Source: Plasmodiophora brassicae (lineage: Eukaryota; Endomyxa: Phytomyxea; Phytomyxea; Plasmodiophorida). From it: a stretch of 64,000 bases of DNA. Positions 30,136 to 40,992 of the stretch are shown here, in pieces. How positions within the stretch are numbered: the stretch's first letter is position 1; every line of letters begins with the position of its first letter. The notes under the pieces were generated by a model that saw only the letters and a program-made list of their open reading frames with translations, was not told the DNA's origin and did not search any database. A program made the position numbers and the translations under genes. The stretch covers positions 248,001 to 312,000 of the forward strand of contig CP145422.1 of NCBI GenBank assembly GCA_036867785.1. Reading direction: 5' to 3'.

Positions 30136-31094
30136 GTGCATGAGTCTGGGTCCTTCGTCTCTTCGGCGGGAACAGGAGACGTCGATGGGTCTGGGTCCTT
30201 CGTCTCTTCGGCGGGACCATTTGCAACAGTAAAGCGCGAGGATAGTCTCTCAGCTGGGGTCTCACCTCCTCCACGAAGCGTTCCTGCGCCTGCGTGTGCC
30301 ATCCCTTCAGCTGAATCACTCGAAACGTTGCCGCTTACATCCGTGTTTGTCGACGGCAAGCTGGCTTCCGTAGCTAATGACGACCACTCGGAGTGCCACA
30401 TTGCCACTGCTGCCGTCGACGACAGGCCGAGTCCTTCCGCTTTCGATTATGGTATCCCGGGGGTCGCCGCCTTCAATGATACTGTTGCCACCAGCCGCAC
30501 CGATCTCTTATCATTGCCCCGTTCAGGCTCCGAGTCCACGCCCCTTATGTCCTCCTTCCGGAACTGGGGCCCCGTTCGACGAAGGGTGAAACGGTCTCTC
30601 CCGCCGCCCCCGCCGCCTCCCTCCAATGGTGGCTTCCGAGACGGCCACAGCCTCAATCTTCTGATGTTCGCAACCTTTGTCGCCCTAGCCTGGATCCTAG
30701 TTGGGTGGCCGTATTTTCCAATAGCACAGCTGTGTACGAGCGCCTCTGCGGAGCCCCCGCCCTTGAATGCGCCCGCTGAGTCCTTCTTTGCACCTTTTGC
30801 TACGTTAGAGGATGACCAGGCCTCATCAACCTCGATCGCGTTTCTCAACCACGATCTCATGTTCCTGGACGCCGCCGCACGTGCGTTTGCCCACAAGCTA
30901 CATCGACGACAGATTCGTTCACCCCAATTCCTTAGCGAAGTTGATTTCGTTCATTGGACACCTGACGCCCTGACTCGTCGACTGGAGTACACACTGTCGC
31001 CTAATGATGAAGCAGTTCTTGCTAGGCCTCACCAAATGCTTCAACCCAGACAAGCCCGCAGCCCGTTCCCGGTGCGGCTAGAAGGGGACTATTA
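30136..31094 (+). CDS. Gypsy-1 protease-RT linker with membrane-like segment, plus RNase H/integrase-joint remnant
   Basis: A Ser/Pro/Asp-rich stretch with a duplicated GSFVSSAG motif is followed by a basic, proline-rich run (RRRVKRSLPPPPPPPS), then LNLLMFATFVALAWILVGW, a convincing membrane-spanning segment, and STSIAFLNHDLMFLD, which matches STSIAF/LSIAF...FLD in the Gypsy-H linker. The end (HWTPDALTRRLEYTLSPNDE) resembles the ADALTRRPEYAPSDQDE joint after RNase H in Gypsy-H. RT and most of integrase are not present. A polypurine tract precedes the 3' LTR. Confidence 0.65.
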
Positions 31095-31237
31095 TGTCAC
31101 GACTGAGTCGTGTTGGCGACTCAGCCGGCACCAAATTGGGCTCCTTCGTAGCGCACTAGGTACAATAAACGTCCACGGCGCGGACCGACCTCAGTCGGTC
31201 AATCCGTGTGGTTGACTCATCGTGTTCGGTCGTCACA
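31095..31237 (+). repeat. Gypsy-1 3' LTR
   Basis: 143 bp, partner of 19,247-19,389, preceded by AGAAGGGGACTATTA and followed by the GCAGC target copy. Confidence 0.92.
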
Positions 31238-31640
31238 GCAGCGCGCGCAGCGAGATATTTCTGCTTTCAGGGCGGGCCGACGAATGTTGACCGATGCAAA
31301 CTACGCTAGTTGCATGCTGTCCAACAATGCTTTGCCACTAATGAATACGGACGCCAGTACAAGTGTATACAACTAGATTCGTATTCATTACATATATCAA
31401 TGTCTAAATGCAACTCTCGAAATGCGCCATCAGGGTACGCCCTGGAAACGGGATACAGCGTCTCCAGATGCGACTCGGGAACCGACGGGAGGTTGCCCAC
31501 CCATTGTTGTACGCGTTGCTCTTCAGCACGCTGCCGTTTCAGCACATCTGCCGACCTGGCCACAGCCTCGCCGGCTCGCCTCGACCCACGCCGCCGGGAG
31601 CTCCGGCCCTTGTCTTGGACGAGCTGCGGCCAAGTATTTC
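31238..31640. other. Spacer between Gypsy-1 and Gypsy-2
   Basis: 403 bp. On the minus strand 31,563-31,306 is open (85 residues, NLPSVPESHLETLYPVSRAY then REL-LDIDI), which I cannot assign; it may be a scrap of a host or transposon gene. Confidence 0.4.
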
Positions 31641-31828
31641 TGTAGAGCGGGGCTCTATATTTAGCGTCTCGTGCCCGACCTCAAGATGCTGCTGTCCTGA
31701 GGAGGGGGTCCTGCTGTCCTGAGGAAAGGGGGCCTGCACGGATTTAGCTCCACTGTGATGGCAGGGCCGACGCCGTGGATGGGATGGATGATAAAGCTCA
31801 TTGGGATATTGGCTCGAGACTGACTACA
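31641..31828 (+). repeat. Gypsy-2 5' LTR
   Basis: 188 bp; TGT...ACA; contains a GTCCTG repeat pair. Partner 41,625-41,808. Confidence 0.88.
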
Positions 31829-31892
31829 GTGCGCACTCTGTCTGATCCCACACGTCTGACTTCGTCCCGCACCACGTTCGAGACGCTGCGCC

Positions 31893-32900
31893 ATGGCATC
31901 GGAGACGACGTCCAGCACGGACGAGCATATTGGTGTCAAGGACGCGGATGTCAGCATCCTGCCACGGGTCGCGAAGTTGGACTCCACATCCATCTTGAAG
32001 TTGAAGGAGCAATATGATCGATATTGTGCAGTGGTGATCGACCGTGAGGGCAACCGTCCGGAAGCCGCGAGGATCAAGCCTCAAGCGATACGATTCTGCT
32101 TTACCACGCCGCAGCTGACCTGCATCGCGTTGAATCACCTGTTCCTGAACAATGTCGACCTGCTGACAGATGACGACCTGGAAGGATGGATCGAACCGCA
32201 GATCAAGAAGCTTCCAGCCAGTCATGGCCTGACGACCCAAGACATTGAGGCCAAAATCGCGAGTGAGCTGTCGATGGACACCAGCCTCCCGACTCTGAGG
32301 GATCAAGTTCAGTCGATCCTGGACCGCATGACTGAAATCCAGTGGAGACGAGGCTGGCAGCACATGCGCGAAACAGTCGGTGGGCGTAGAGCCCTTGGCC
32401 GTTTGTTGGTTGATACGCTTCAACCATGGAGGCTACGTGACTTCACAAGGCAATGGGTCAAGGAGGACAAGTCCAAGCGCGAAGGGGACCTGAAGGCGAT
32501 TATGAAGCAAGTGCAGGAGTGGATCATGCACAAGGTCGCTGTCAACGGTTCAGCCCAGACTGGTGGCGTATCCAAGAAGACCTGCGCCGAGCTCCGTCTG
32601 AACGACCGCAGCCACAAGTATCAGGTGGCGATCACGTCGGGGGGACGACGCGTTCGGGAACATCGTCCTCCTCCTCTGAATCGGCCGACCCGTCCGAAGC
32701 CCGCCCACCTGCGTGAGCAGCAGACACCTGCTACGAAGGTCAAGTCGCTTGGAGAACCAACGGTACAGTTCATACCCCCTAGCGTGTCGTCGGCCGAGAA
32801 TGAGACAACGTCGAGCACGAAGCGGACACGCGACGTCACTGCAGCTGAACGTAAAGGCCCCAGATCACGTGCTGGAACTGTGCGGGGCCGCACAGTTTAA
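31893..32900 (+). CDS. Gypsy-2 Gag
   Basis: 335 residues from an ATG at 31,893. Helical core (YDRYCAVVIDREGNRPEAAR; FRQWV-like DFTRQWVKEDKSKREGD) and a basic C-terminus with no zinc knuckle that I can see. The Gag of Gypsy-F and the Gypsy-C fragment share weak features (LEEQYTDYCRITWEAE), so these are related families. Confidence 0.7.
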   Translation: MASETTSSTDEHIGVKDADVSILPRVAKLDSTSILKLKEQYDRYCAVVIDREGNRPEAARIKPQAIRFCFTTPQLTCIALNHLFLNNVDLLTDDDLEGWIEPQIKKLPASHGLTTQDIEAKIASELSMDTSLPTLRDQVQSILDRMTEIQWRRGWQHMRETVGGRRALGRLLVDTLQPWRLRDFTRQWVKEDKSKREGDLKAIMKQVQEWIMHKVAVNGSAQTGGVSKKTCAELRLNDRSHKYQVAITSGGRRVREHRPPPLNRPTRPKPAHLREQQTPATKVKSLGEPTVQFIPPSVSSAENETTSSTKRTRDVTAAERKGPRSRAGTVRGRTV

Positions 32901-33022
32901 AGAAGTGTCCGACGAAGCCGTCCAAGGAGAAGTGCTATGAGCTTGTTCGCGCCAACCATCGCCCGATAAAGATCCAGAAGACTAACGGGTACGCTGAGAC
33001 TGTCGATGATCTACAACGCGTA

Positions 33023-34731
33023 GTGCTGGAAGGCATACGTGTTCCGTACGAGTTGGATTCCGGCTGCCGCGGGGGCAACATCATGCCTGGCCATATCGCT
33101 GTCCAGTTGAAAGAGGCCACGTTCCGTGACGTTCAGCAACGAGACGTCACCTCAGCAGAAGGCAAAGTTATCGGAACCATAACGCGCACGGTGCAAGTTC
33201 CAATCACGATCCTGGAGACCGAAGTTGGCAATTTGACGCTGTATCATGTGACCTACTACGTTTGCGACGAGATTCCTGTGATCCTGTTCGGTGACAATCT
33301 ACTAACGACTCTCGGCATCAATCCGCGTCAGCAACTCGAGAACATCATCGCGTCAGGATGCACCGAGATGGATACGCTCTCAGGATGTGCCGCAGTCGAT
33401 GTCGATTGTATCGAGACCGTGAGGCGAATTGCCGCGAGAATGGCAACGTTGCGAGGAGATCACTTCCCAGTACCAGAGTCGGACTCTATGGAACCATCGT
33501 CAAGTGAAGTTGACTTGGGACCGATCAATGCTCACGAGATCGAAGCTTCTTGTAACCGGATGGTACACCAAGCACGTCTCAATGGCATGTCTCGTCAAGG
33601 AGTTGCTAAGCTACGATTGATCTTGCGACGACATCTGAACGAATTCCGCACGCGTCTGGGTCAAGATAAGCCTGTCGATGTCGAACCGATGGTAACACAA
33701 CTCATGCAGGACGCTACTCCGTACCGGTGCAAGCCGCGGTTCTACAATCCTAAGCAGAAGGAGTTCCTAGACGACATGATCAGTATGCTGAAGGAGAACG
33801 GTCTTGTCTACATGAACATGAACTCGCGATGGGCAAGTCCAGTCCTAGTCGTCAAGAAACCGAAAGGCGATGGCTATCGTCTATGTGTCGATCTTCGTCA
33901 AGTGAACGCACGGTGTGTTCCCACAGCATGGCCGATGCCGAATGTTGAGGCTGTTACGCGCAAGCTCTCCGGCATGACTTGTTTCTTCACGATTGATGCT
34001 TTCAAGGGCTTCTGGCTGATGCCTTTGGCTAAGGAGTGTCAGGAAATCTTCAGCTTCATGACGGACGACGCTGTATTCACGCCTACGAGAAGCATTCAAG
34101 GGGGAATGAATTCGGCGGTTCAGTTCCACGCCCGAATGGCAGCTATCTTCGACGACATGAAGGAGAATTTGCTCATTTGGATTGACGACATACTCGGATT
34201 CGCGAGGTCGGAGGAAGACCTTCTTCATCAATTGACACGAGTGTTAGAGCGGTGTCGCGAGCGCAACCTGAAGCTGAACCCGAACAAGTGCACATTGTTC
34301 GCTCGCGAGTTGAAGTGGTGCGGCAGGATATACTCGCGAGAAGGAGTTCGGCATGATCCAGAACGTATCGAGGCGCTGACCAGCATGCCACGCCCGAAGA
34401 CCGCTAAGGACCTGCAGCAGTTTCTGTGGGCGGCTAACTGGATGCGTACCCACGTACCCGGCTACGCAAGTATAGTACGACCGCTGCAAGAGCTGCTTGA
34501 CATTGCCAACGAGGAGCTCAAGCGCATTCGATCATCATCGCCATCATGTGTCTCGCTGGACGCACTGGGCTGGTCCGATCAGCACAGCAAATCATTCGAG
34601 GACGTGCGCTTCGCTTTGATTCAACACGTTCAGCTGGCGTATCCGAAGGAGGATCATCAGACCTGCCTGTTCACGGACGCCAGTGATGCAGCATGGTCGG
34701 CGGTGGTTACGCAGATCCCGATGGAGGACGT
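33023..34731 (+). CDS. Gypsy-2 protease and reverse transcriptase
   Basis: Retropepsin around YELDSGCRGGNI; RT with RWASPVLVVKKPKGDGYRLC, DLRQVNARCVPTAWPMPN, TIDAFKGFWLMPL, GGMNSAVQFHARM and an active-site motif IWIDDILGF (Trp where most Ty3 elements have Tyr). The connection and the start of RNase H (LFTDASDAAWSAVVTQIP) follow up to the Gypsy-3 insertion. Confidence 0.8.
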
Positions 34732-34910
34732 TGTAGTCCGGGGTCCTATATTTAGCTCCTCATCACCTACGTCAGCATCAGCATCCTCCAGATATTCACA
34801 TGCGACAGGGATTCATGTGTCGAGATATGCGGGGATCGAGAGCACGCGATCACGTGCGCCGCTGGTGGGAGAGCGGGGTACGGGATCGATGGTGGATAAA
34901 CGGCATTCGT

Positions 34911-34987
34911 TTTTGTAGACCGGACCGCCAACTAGGCCACGAGAGCAGCTGCTCTCGTGGCCTAGTTGGGCGGTCCGGTCTACAAAA
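34911..34987. repeat. 77-bp near-perfect palindrome
   Basis: Arms 34,911-34,948 and 34,949-34,987 are reverse complements except for one bulged G; the centre is GAGAGCAG/CTGCTCTC with no spacer. It lies exactly where the Gypsy-3 5' LTR stops. It could be a fold-back micro-element or an inverted-duplication scar. Confidence 0.9.
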
Positions 34988-34989
34988 CA

Positions 34990-35693
34990 TCTCACCGACG
35001 GGAGTTCGAGCCTCCCCGCAGTCCGCAGTGGACGACGACGTTTTGGGGAGGACGTACCTGTCAGCACTGCAGACCGTTATGGACGAACTCCATAAGGTCG
35101 TCGATGAAGCCAGGGAGGCGAGGCACGCGTCCAATGTACGGCAACGCTCGCGACACGTGAGGAAGGCCGAATGCGAGTCGTTCATCCCGGGCGACTACGT
35201 CTTGAACGCGAAGCCCGTCCCCGGACCCGCACAGAAGTTGATTGCGCAGTGGCGCGGCCCCTACCGAGTTGTTCAACGCGTCAATGACCAGGTCTACGAA
35301 CTCGAAGACCTGTTGACTGCACGGCGCTTTCAAGCGCACACGCAATGCATCCGCCGCTATGCGGACGCCGATCTCAACATCACCACCGAAATCAAGCAGC
35401 ACCTTGAGCGGCTTTACCAGCAATTCCACGTTGACGACCTTCTCGATTGTCGTCTCGATCGCGAAACTCAGGAGTTGCAGATCAAAGTCGCTTGGTCTGG
35501 CTTCGACCCATCTGAGGCTACATGGGAGCCTGCAGCACTTATCGCCGAAGATGTACCGCAGCTTGTGGAACAACTTATTCGGAAACTGGGCAACTCTCAT
35601 GCACACGTCGATGCATTGAGGCAATTGATTCCGGCGCCGAAACGCTCTCGTACTCGGAATCCAACATCGCATCGAAAGAAGCGACGATCTTAA
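34990..35693 (+). CDS. Gypsy-3 integrase tail and chromodomain (partial)
   Basis: TYLSALQTVMDELHKVVDEA, GDYVLNAKPVPGPAQKLIAQ and a chromodomain (DDLLDCRLDRETQELQIKVA then FDPSEATWEPA). Nearly the same as the C-terminal part at 63,300-62,586 on the minus strand. Confidence 0.8.
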
Positions 35694-36455
35694 CCTGTAC
35701 CATCACTCTGAATTAATCTCGATACCGCATCTGTTCGCGGGTGGACGATACGATGATGATCATGATCATGGATTGGTCTCTCATGACAATCCAACCTGGT
35801 TGACGGCAACGTAACCATGGTTCGACCTGGCTGGTTGCCTTGGGCACCACGGTCGGTTTGACTTGGCTGGTTGCTCGGTGCACCACGGTCAAAGTTCGGT
35901 TCGACTTGGCTGGTTGCCCACGGGACCACGGTCGATTTGACCTGGCTGGTTGCCATGTGCACCACGGTCAATGTTGTTCGATGGACTACGTGCTGTCCAT
36001 CTCGCGAGGCATTCGGCAGCATCTATTAAGTTCCTCTTCACCGCAGGATTGACTCTGTCAGGGAGTACTGATGTCGAGGCTCCTGTTGCGCTGGGGGTCC
36101 ACCCATGGGGGTCGGCCGCTGAGCTAGGTGAATGACACTTTCTAGATGTATATGGACCGGGCTCCACCCATGGGGGTCGAGCGCACCATTGCTGATGTCG
36201 TCGTTTGCTACTTTGCATTCTATCAAGGTACCCGAGGTTCTTTGATACGCTGATCGTGTATGCATAGGTGGAAGACGGTCTCGAAGAGGGTGTCCGTAAA
36301 TGGATTTTCCACCGATTTGTCCCATGGGGTTACAAGGTGGTTTTTAGTGAGTAGTGGGTGTTCTGCACTCGAGTCTCACACTACCCTACGTCTTCGTCCG
36401 TTATTCTCCTCTCGACTGCTCCTCTGACTCCGGTTCTGAGTTCGGGAAAAGGCAG
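35694..36455 (+). repeat. Gypsy-3 3' non-coding region with GGTTGCC/CACGGTC tandem motif
   Basis: Between about 35,800 and 35,970 a 35-45 bp unit containing GACYTGGCTGGTTGCC and ACCACGGTC is repeated four times. The whole region recurs inverted at 61,823-62,585 and in diverged form at 40,993-41,624 in Gypsy-2. Confidence 0.8.
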
Positions 36456-36490
36456 TGTAGTCCGGGGTCCTATATTTAGCTCCTCATCAC

Positions 36491-37527
36491 CAGGCCTCTA
36501 TAAAGTAGTACAATCGCGTTAGAATAGTACAATGTACTAATATAAGGGCACCTGTCTGTACTATTTTAATTAGTGCGTGGCGGACTTACCAAGTGCCTAC
36601 GGACTTCCCCGAGTCGTTTGGACTGTTCCGGAGCAGGGCCTAACCCCCCACTGACCCATGATAGCTGCCGCGATGTCGGGTCCTCCACGTAAACATCCGA
36701 AACGATTATATCCCTACCTGGATAAGGTCGAACTTGAGTTCGGATTGCGAGTGACGTCACGGAACGAAAGCAGTGGCTCTGTTGAAGCTGTTGTGTGCCG
36801 CTTATGTGAGTGCTGGGGGCGCGAGGATGCAGATGACGAAGTTGCTGATGGTTGGTATGGTCAAGGTGATGGCAGGCAGACAGGATGCTGGCCGCGAATC
36901 GGCTCTTGCGCCACCTTGTCTCCCGCTGCAACTGGTTAATACGTCAATGGTCGATTTGTGTTGGTTGCAAGTCACAAGGAACAGCTGCGGGCAGCTTTCG
37001 AGCCAGAATTTATTCCTACAGTTTGCCGGCAGCACAAGATCTCATTCGCATCTCTGCACAAGAGCCGCCGTTGATGGCATCACTGCAGTCTACGATTCGT
37101 AATGCGTTCTCAAAGCCTGGTCATCTTGTGGTTCTTGTTTCGCCGAGTTGCAGCAGTTCGTTGTGGTTCTCGTTTCGCCGATCGAGTTGCAGCAGTTCGC
37201 GGCGGGTCTGGCGACCGTGATGCCAACCACTAGTCGGGTCGAGGGTGACTTCTCCTTAATGTCCTATCGCCGGAATGCCTATTGCGCCGCCATGACAGAT
37301 TTCGTTCTGGAAGGAATCATGTATGCCAAGTAATACCGAGCACTCCAGGATGTGGCAAATCGTCTCTAGGGCCTGCTGCATTGATACACACTACTTAGAT
37401 CGATCCTAGGGCGTCTACTGGACGGATTTCTGTAGATGTACTAGATGTACTATTCTAAGCGTCCCAAGGTGTACTATTTAAGCTAGAATAGTACGAATAG
37501 GGCAATGTCCTACTTTAAAGAGGCCTG
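36491..37527 (+). mobile_element. hAT element (internally deleted), 8-bp TSD
   Basis: 1,037 bp with ends CAGGCCTCTATAAAG and CTTTAAAGAGGCCTG (reverse complements with one difference) and the 8-bp target duplication CTCATCAC at 36,483-36,490 and 37,528-37,535. CAG ends and an 8-bp duplication are hAT hallmarks. Coding remnants: a BED-finger-like start (36,660-36,860; VCRLC with SGPPRKHPKRLYP before it) and a C-terminal piece (37,215-37,333; TTSRVEGDFSLMSYRRN) like the hAT dimerisation tail. The middle of the transposase is missing, so it is non-autonomous. Confidence 0.87.
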
Positions 37528-37716
37528 CTCATCACCTACGTCAGCATCAGCATCCTCCAGATATTCACATGCGACAGGGATTCATGTGTCGAGATATGCG
37601 GGGATCGAGAGCACGCGATCACGTGCGCCGCTGGTGGGAGAGCGGGGCACGGGATCGATGGTGGATAAACGGCATTCGTCTATTGTGTCACCCGAGGCTT
37701 GACGGAAGACACTATA

Positions 37717-38985
37717 ACGTCAACCTGCCTGTATGCGAACAACGACATGAACCTCTCGCATTCTACGGCAAGCGCTTCTCAGGTGCAGAGATCAGATGGC
37801 CTACGATCGAGAAGGAGGCAGCCGCGATCATCAACGCTACGCAGCGCGGTGATTTCCTACTGCAGACATCCCGGGAGTTCCTGCTATACTGCGATCATCG
37901 CAATCTGACGTTCATCTTTGACCGGAACTCGGAGATCAAGAAGCATACGGCGCAGAAGCTAGAGCGATGGGCATTGCATCTACAAGGCTTCAGCTACAAG
38001 ATGAAGGAGATCGCTGGAACCGACAACGTATGGGCAGATCTCTTGACTCGATGGGGAGCTGGTCGCATCGCACTGTCATGTAGAGCAACGCGCATCATGC
38101 AGATGGACGATTTGCGAGTCACTCCTCGGCAACATCCTGAATTCAGCTGGCCGACCGAAAAGGAGATCCGCGATTCGCAACGCTTTCTGTCACGAGAGGA
38201 GAAGATCGAGGACGGGGTGTACTTCGATGAAGCTGATTGTCTGTGGAAGAACGAGAGCAGAGCCGTTCTTATTCCTTGTCATCAAGACTGCAAGAGTCTA
38301 CGTCTTCGAATCCTGGTCATTGGCCATTGCGCAAGCGCTGGTCATCGTGCGCCGGAAGTAACCAAGCAGATGATCACGGAGCGCTTCTTCTGGACCAAGA
38401 TCAATCAGGACATTGAAGCGATGTGTCAGCAATGCTTGCATTGCATCACGACACGCGGTGGTAAGAAAGTTCCTCGGCCGCTCGGTGAAGCATTACATGG
38501 TCATCAGCCGTTCGACGTACTCACGATGGACTATCTCTATGTGGAGCCTGTCAGGGGCGCGGACCACAAGTACAAGTATATTCTGCTCTTGAAGGACGAC
38601 CTCAGTGGTTATGTTCGTCTGATTCCATCAGCTGAAGCGACAAGTCGTGTTGCTGCGGAAGCTCTGAATCAGTGGATTGCCGATTTCGCGACGCCCGAGT
38701 ACCTGGTCACGGACGGTGGTTCACACTTCACTGCAGAAGTCATGGAGGAGCTTACCCGGCTACGAGATGTTCAGCATCACATCACAACGGCATATTGTCC
38801 GTGGGCTAACGGCACGGTGGAACGCGCGAACCGCACTGTGCTTAACGTCATGCGATCAGTCCTGAACGAGGCCCAGATTATCACGCACAACTGGCCGTAC
38901 TTATGTCCTGTTGTTCAGCATGTCATCAACCACACACCAAGTCGACGACTCAACGGCTACGCGCCATTCACGGTTATCACGTGAC
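37717..38985 (+). CDS. Gypsy-2 RNase H and integrase
   Basis: RNase H part with EQRHEPLAFYGKRFSGAEIR, FLLYCDHRNLTFIFDR and AGTDNVWADLLTRW; integrase with a zinc-binding region (GHCASAGHRAPEVTKQMI, CQQCLHC) and core residues in TMDYLYVEPV, VTDGGSHFTAEV and WANGTVERANRTV. The GxxxxGxE-type GTVE end is intact in sequence. Confidence 0.8.
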
Positions 38986-39911
38986 GTTCACCGGAAAGCC
39001 CGCTTGACCAGATCTGGGACCCAGTAGAAAGACAGTGTCGACGAGTACCACCGGAGGGATTCGCCAAATACGTGCAGATGTTGCAGGAGACCCTCGACGA
39101 GATCCACAAGGCCGTCGATGAAGCGAAGGCACAGCGACATGCTGCCAATGTTGAGCAACGACGACGACGACTCAAGAGTAGTCCCTACGAATCGTTCATC
39201 GTTGGCGACTACGTGCTCAATGCCAAGCCGGTGTCGAGGACAATGTCGTACCACCGGCACACGGTGACTCTGTGACTGTGCGCGACTGTGTAACGTCCAC
39301 GGCAGAGGCTCCGCCACTGACGCCGTTGTCGGTAACGGCTTGGCAAGCCCCTGTTACACAGCGTTACGTCGCCGCCGTCTCGCGCCGATGTCGGTCGGAA
39401 TAAATCACTTCGTTATCGTCTTCATCAGCCGGTACCAGGTCCTGCGCAGAAGCTGATAGCGCAGTGGCGGGGACCGTATCGAGTTGTCAAGCAAATCAAC
39501 GAGCAAGTGTATGAGTTGGAGAACCCACTATCTGAACGACGCTTCAACGCACATACGCAACGAATTCGACGATATGCAGACGCTGATTTGACCATGACCG
39601 TCGATTTGAAGCGCCACCTCCAACACACTGACCAGCATTTGATTGTGGACGACCTATTGAATTGTAGTATCGATCGAGACACGCAAGAACTGCAAATCAA
39701 GGTATCGTGGTCTGGGTTTGATCTTGAGGAGGCGACATGGGAACCTGCACATATCATCTATGAGGACGTTCCCGAGTTAGTGCTCCAGCTCATAAGACGT
39801 CTGGGAGACAATCATCCACAAGCGGAAGCTCTACGTCGTTTCGCCCCAGCACCAAAGCGAGCGAGTAACGCGCAACGCCAGACAAAGCGGAAGCAGCGAC
39901 GACGGCATTAG
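38986..39911 (+). CDS. Gypsy-2 integrase tail and chromodomain, interrupted by a solo LTR
   Basis: MLQETLDEIHKAVDEAKAQR and GDYVLNAKP before the solo LTR (39,232-39,427); PGAQKLIAQW-like and a chromodomain (DDLLNCSIDRDTQELQIKVS, FDLEEATWEPA) after it. Chromodomains at the integrase end are typical of chromoviruses and direct insertion to marked chromatin. Confidence 0.78.
39232..39427 (+). repeat. Solo LTR of the copia TRIM family
   Basis: 196 bp, starts TGTCGAGGACAATG, ends TCTTCATCA, flanked by the 5-bp target duplication GCCGG (39,227-39,231; 39,428-39,432). Belongs to the sub-type with GTCGGTCGGAATAAATC near its end. Confidence 0.92.
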
Positions 39912-40045
39912 GTATGAATGACAATAATGCCTGTGCAGTGTTTACGGTTTGTGGTTGCACAGGGGTCAACCGCCAAACACGCTTATTCAGTACCGTCGGG
40001 ACCGGAAGGACGACGCAACCGTATCGGTTCTGCACTGGACGATAC

Positions 40046-40992
40046 TGTCGAGGACCATGTCCTACCACCGGCACACGATGACGCTGTGACTGTGCGCGGC
40101 TGTGTCACGTCCACAACAGAGGCTCCGCCACCGTCGCCGTTGCCGGTAACGGCTTTGGCAAGCCCTGTTACACTGCGTTACGTCGCCATCGTCTCGCGCC
40201 GATGTCAGTGGAATAAATCACTTCGTTATCGTCTTCATCAGATTAACAGTCGTACGCGTTCTACGCGCTTCGAGGCGGCGAGCCCGCCGGCGCCCCGCGC
40301 GCCGGTGCCATCCAGTGCCAGTCCCGCGTCACCGCGTCTCTGCCCTGACCCTGCTTCTGCACAACGCGCCACGAACGCCCACTCCAGTCGCGCCACGCGC
40401 CAGAGAGCCGAGGCAGATCGCGCAAGCAAGGCAGGCCGTCATTACGGGAATCCAGAACCAGTACCGGAACGTAAGCGCCAGGCGTACGCCGGTCGTACGG
40501 GCCTCAATCGCTTGCCTACCTCTTCTCGATATAACGTTGTCCGCCGGCGCCTTCGGCGTCGGTGTCGTCCCGAGCCAGGTCCTCCTCTCTGTGTCGTCAT
40601 TGACGACTCCGCCCCAGCATATCGCGCCATACATGTCAGCTCTAGCTACGCCACGATCCGTCTCGTGTCGCGTCAACAAGCCAAGACATACGAGCACGAG
40701 CAAGGTCGTGTTGTACATGATCCAGAGTCGAAGGTCCAGCCGGGACACGTCCGTTCGACCGCCTTCCGCATGCAACCGCGTGCCGTTGGAGGGGGCGTGT
40801 CGAGGACCATGTCCTACCACCGGCACACGATGACGCTGTGACTGTGCGCGGCTGTGTCACGTCCACAACAGAGGCTCCGCCACCGTCGCCGTTGCCGGTA
40901 ACGGCTTTGGCAAGCCCTGTTACACTGCGTTACGTCGCCATCGTCTCGTGTCGATGTCAGTGGAATAAATCACTTCGTTATCGTCTTCATCA
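40046..40992 (+). mobile_element. TRIM: 947-bp non-autonomous LTR element (copia type)
   Basis: LTRs 40,046-40,240 and 40,798-40,992 (195 bp each, very few differences) enclose about 557 bp that encode nothing recognisable; a polypurine tract TTGGAGGGGGCG ends just before the 3' LTR; target duplication GATAC at 40,041-40,045 and 40,993-40,997. The same polypurine tract and TGTCGA LTR start occur in Copia-2 (50,090-50,110), so a Copia-2-like element probably supplies the enzymes. Looks whole for its class and young. Confidence 0.92.

Larger units (their letters stand above)
19247..31237 (+). mobile_element. Gypsy-1: Ty3/gypsy LTR element with two further elements inside
   Basis: Bounded by 143-bp LTRs (19,247-19,389 and 31,095-31,237) that start TGT and end ACA and differ at very few places, with the 5-bp target duplication GCAGC on both sides (19,242-19,246; 31,238-31,242). 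It carries Gag with two zinc knuckles, a retropepsin, a linker with a membrane-like segment and a short remnant of the RNase H/integrase joint; most of RT and integrase is absent, so it looks broken and non-autonomous with several breaks. Insertions inside: a CACTA-like remnant (about 21.4-24.6 kb) and Copia-1 (24,777-29,868). The similar LTRs suggest a fairly recent insertion. Confidence 0.88.
34732..37716 (+). mobile_element. Gypsy-3 deletion derivative inserted in Gypsy-2
   Basis: Begins TGTAGTCCGGGGTCC and ends GACGGAAGACACTAT(A); flanks GACGT / AACGT suggest a 5-bp duplication with one difference. It contains a partial 5' LTR (34,732-34,910), a 77-bp palindrome, an integrase-tail/chromodomain part (34,990-35,693), a 3' non-coding region (35,694-36,455) and a 3' LTR (36,456-37,716) that is split by a hAT element. 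A longer minus-strand copy of the same family is at 61,607-64,000. Clearly broken and non-autonomous. Confidence 0.8.

Noticed and set aside
31641-31828. Terminal inverted repeat DNA transposon, because the start recurs at several places
   Set aside because: The full sequence recurs as a direct pair around Gag-Pol with TG...CA ends, so it is an LTR.
40238-40830. Protein-coding gene within the TRIM
   Set aside because: Frames on both strands are low-complexity, with no match to Gag, Pol or any host domain.
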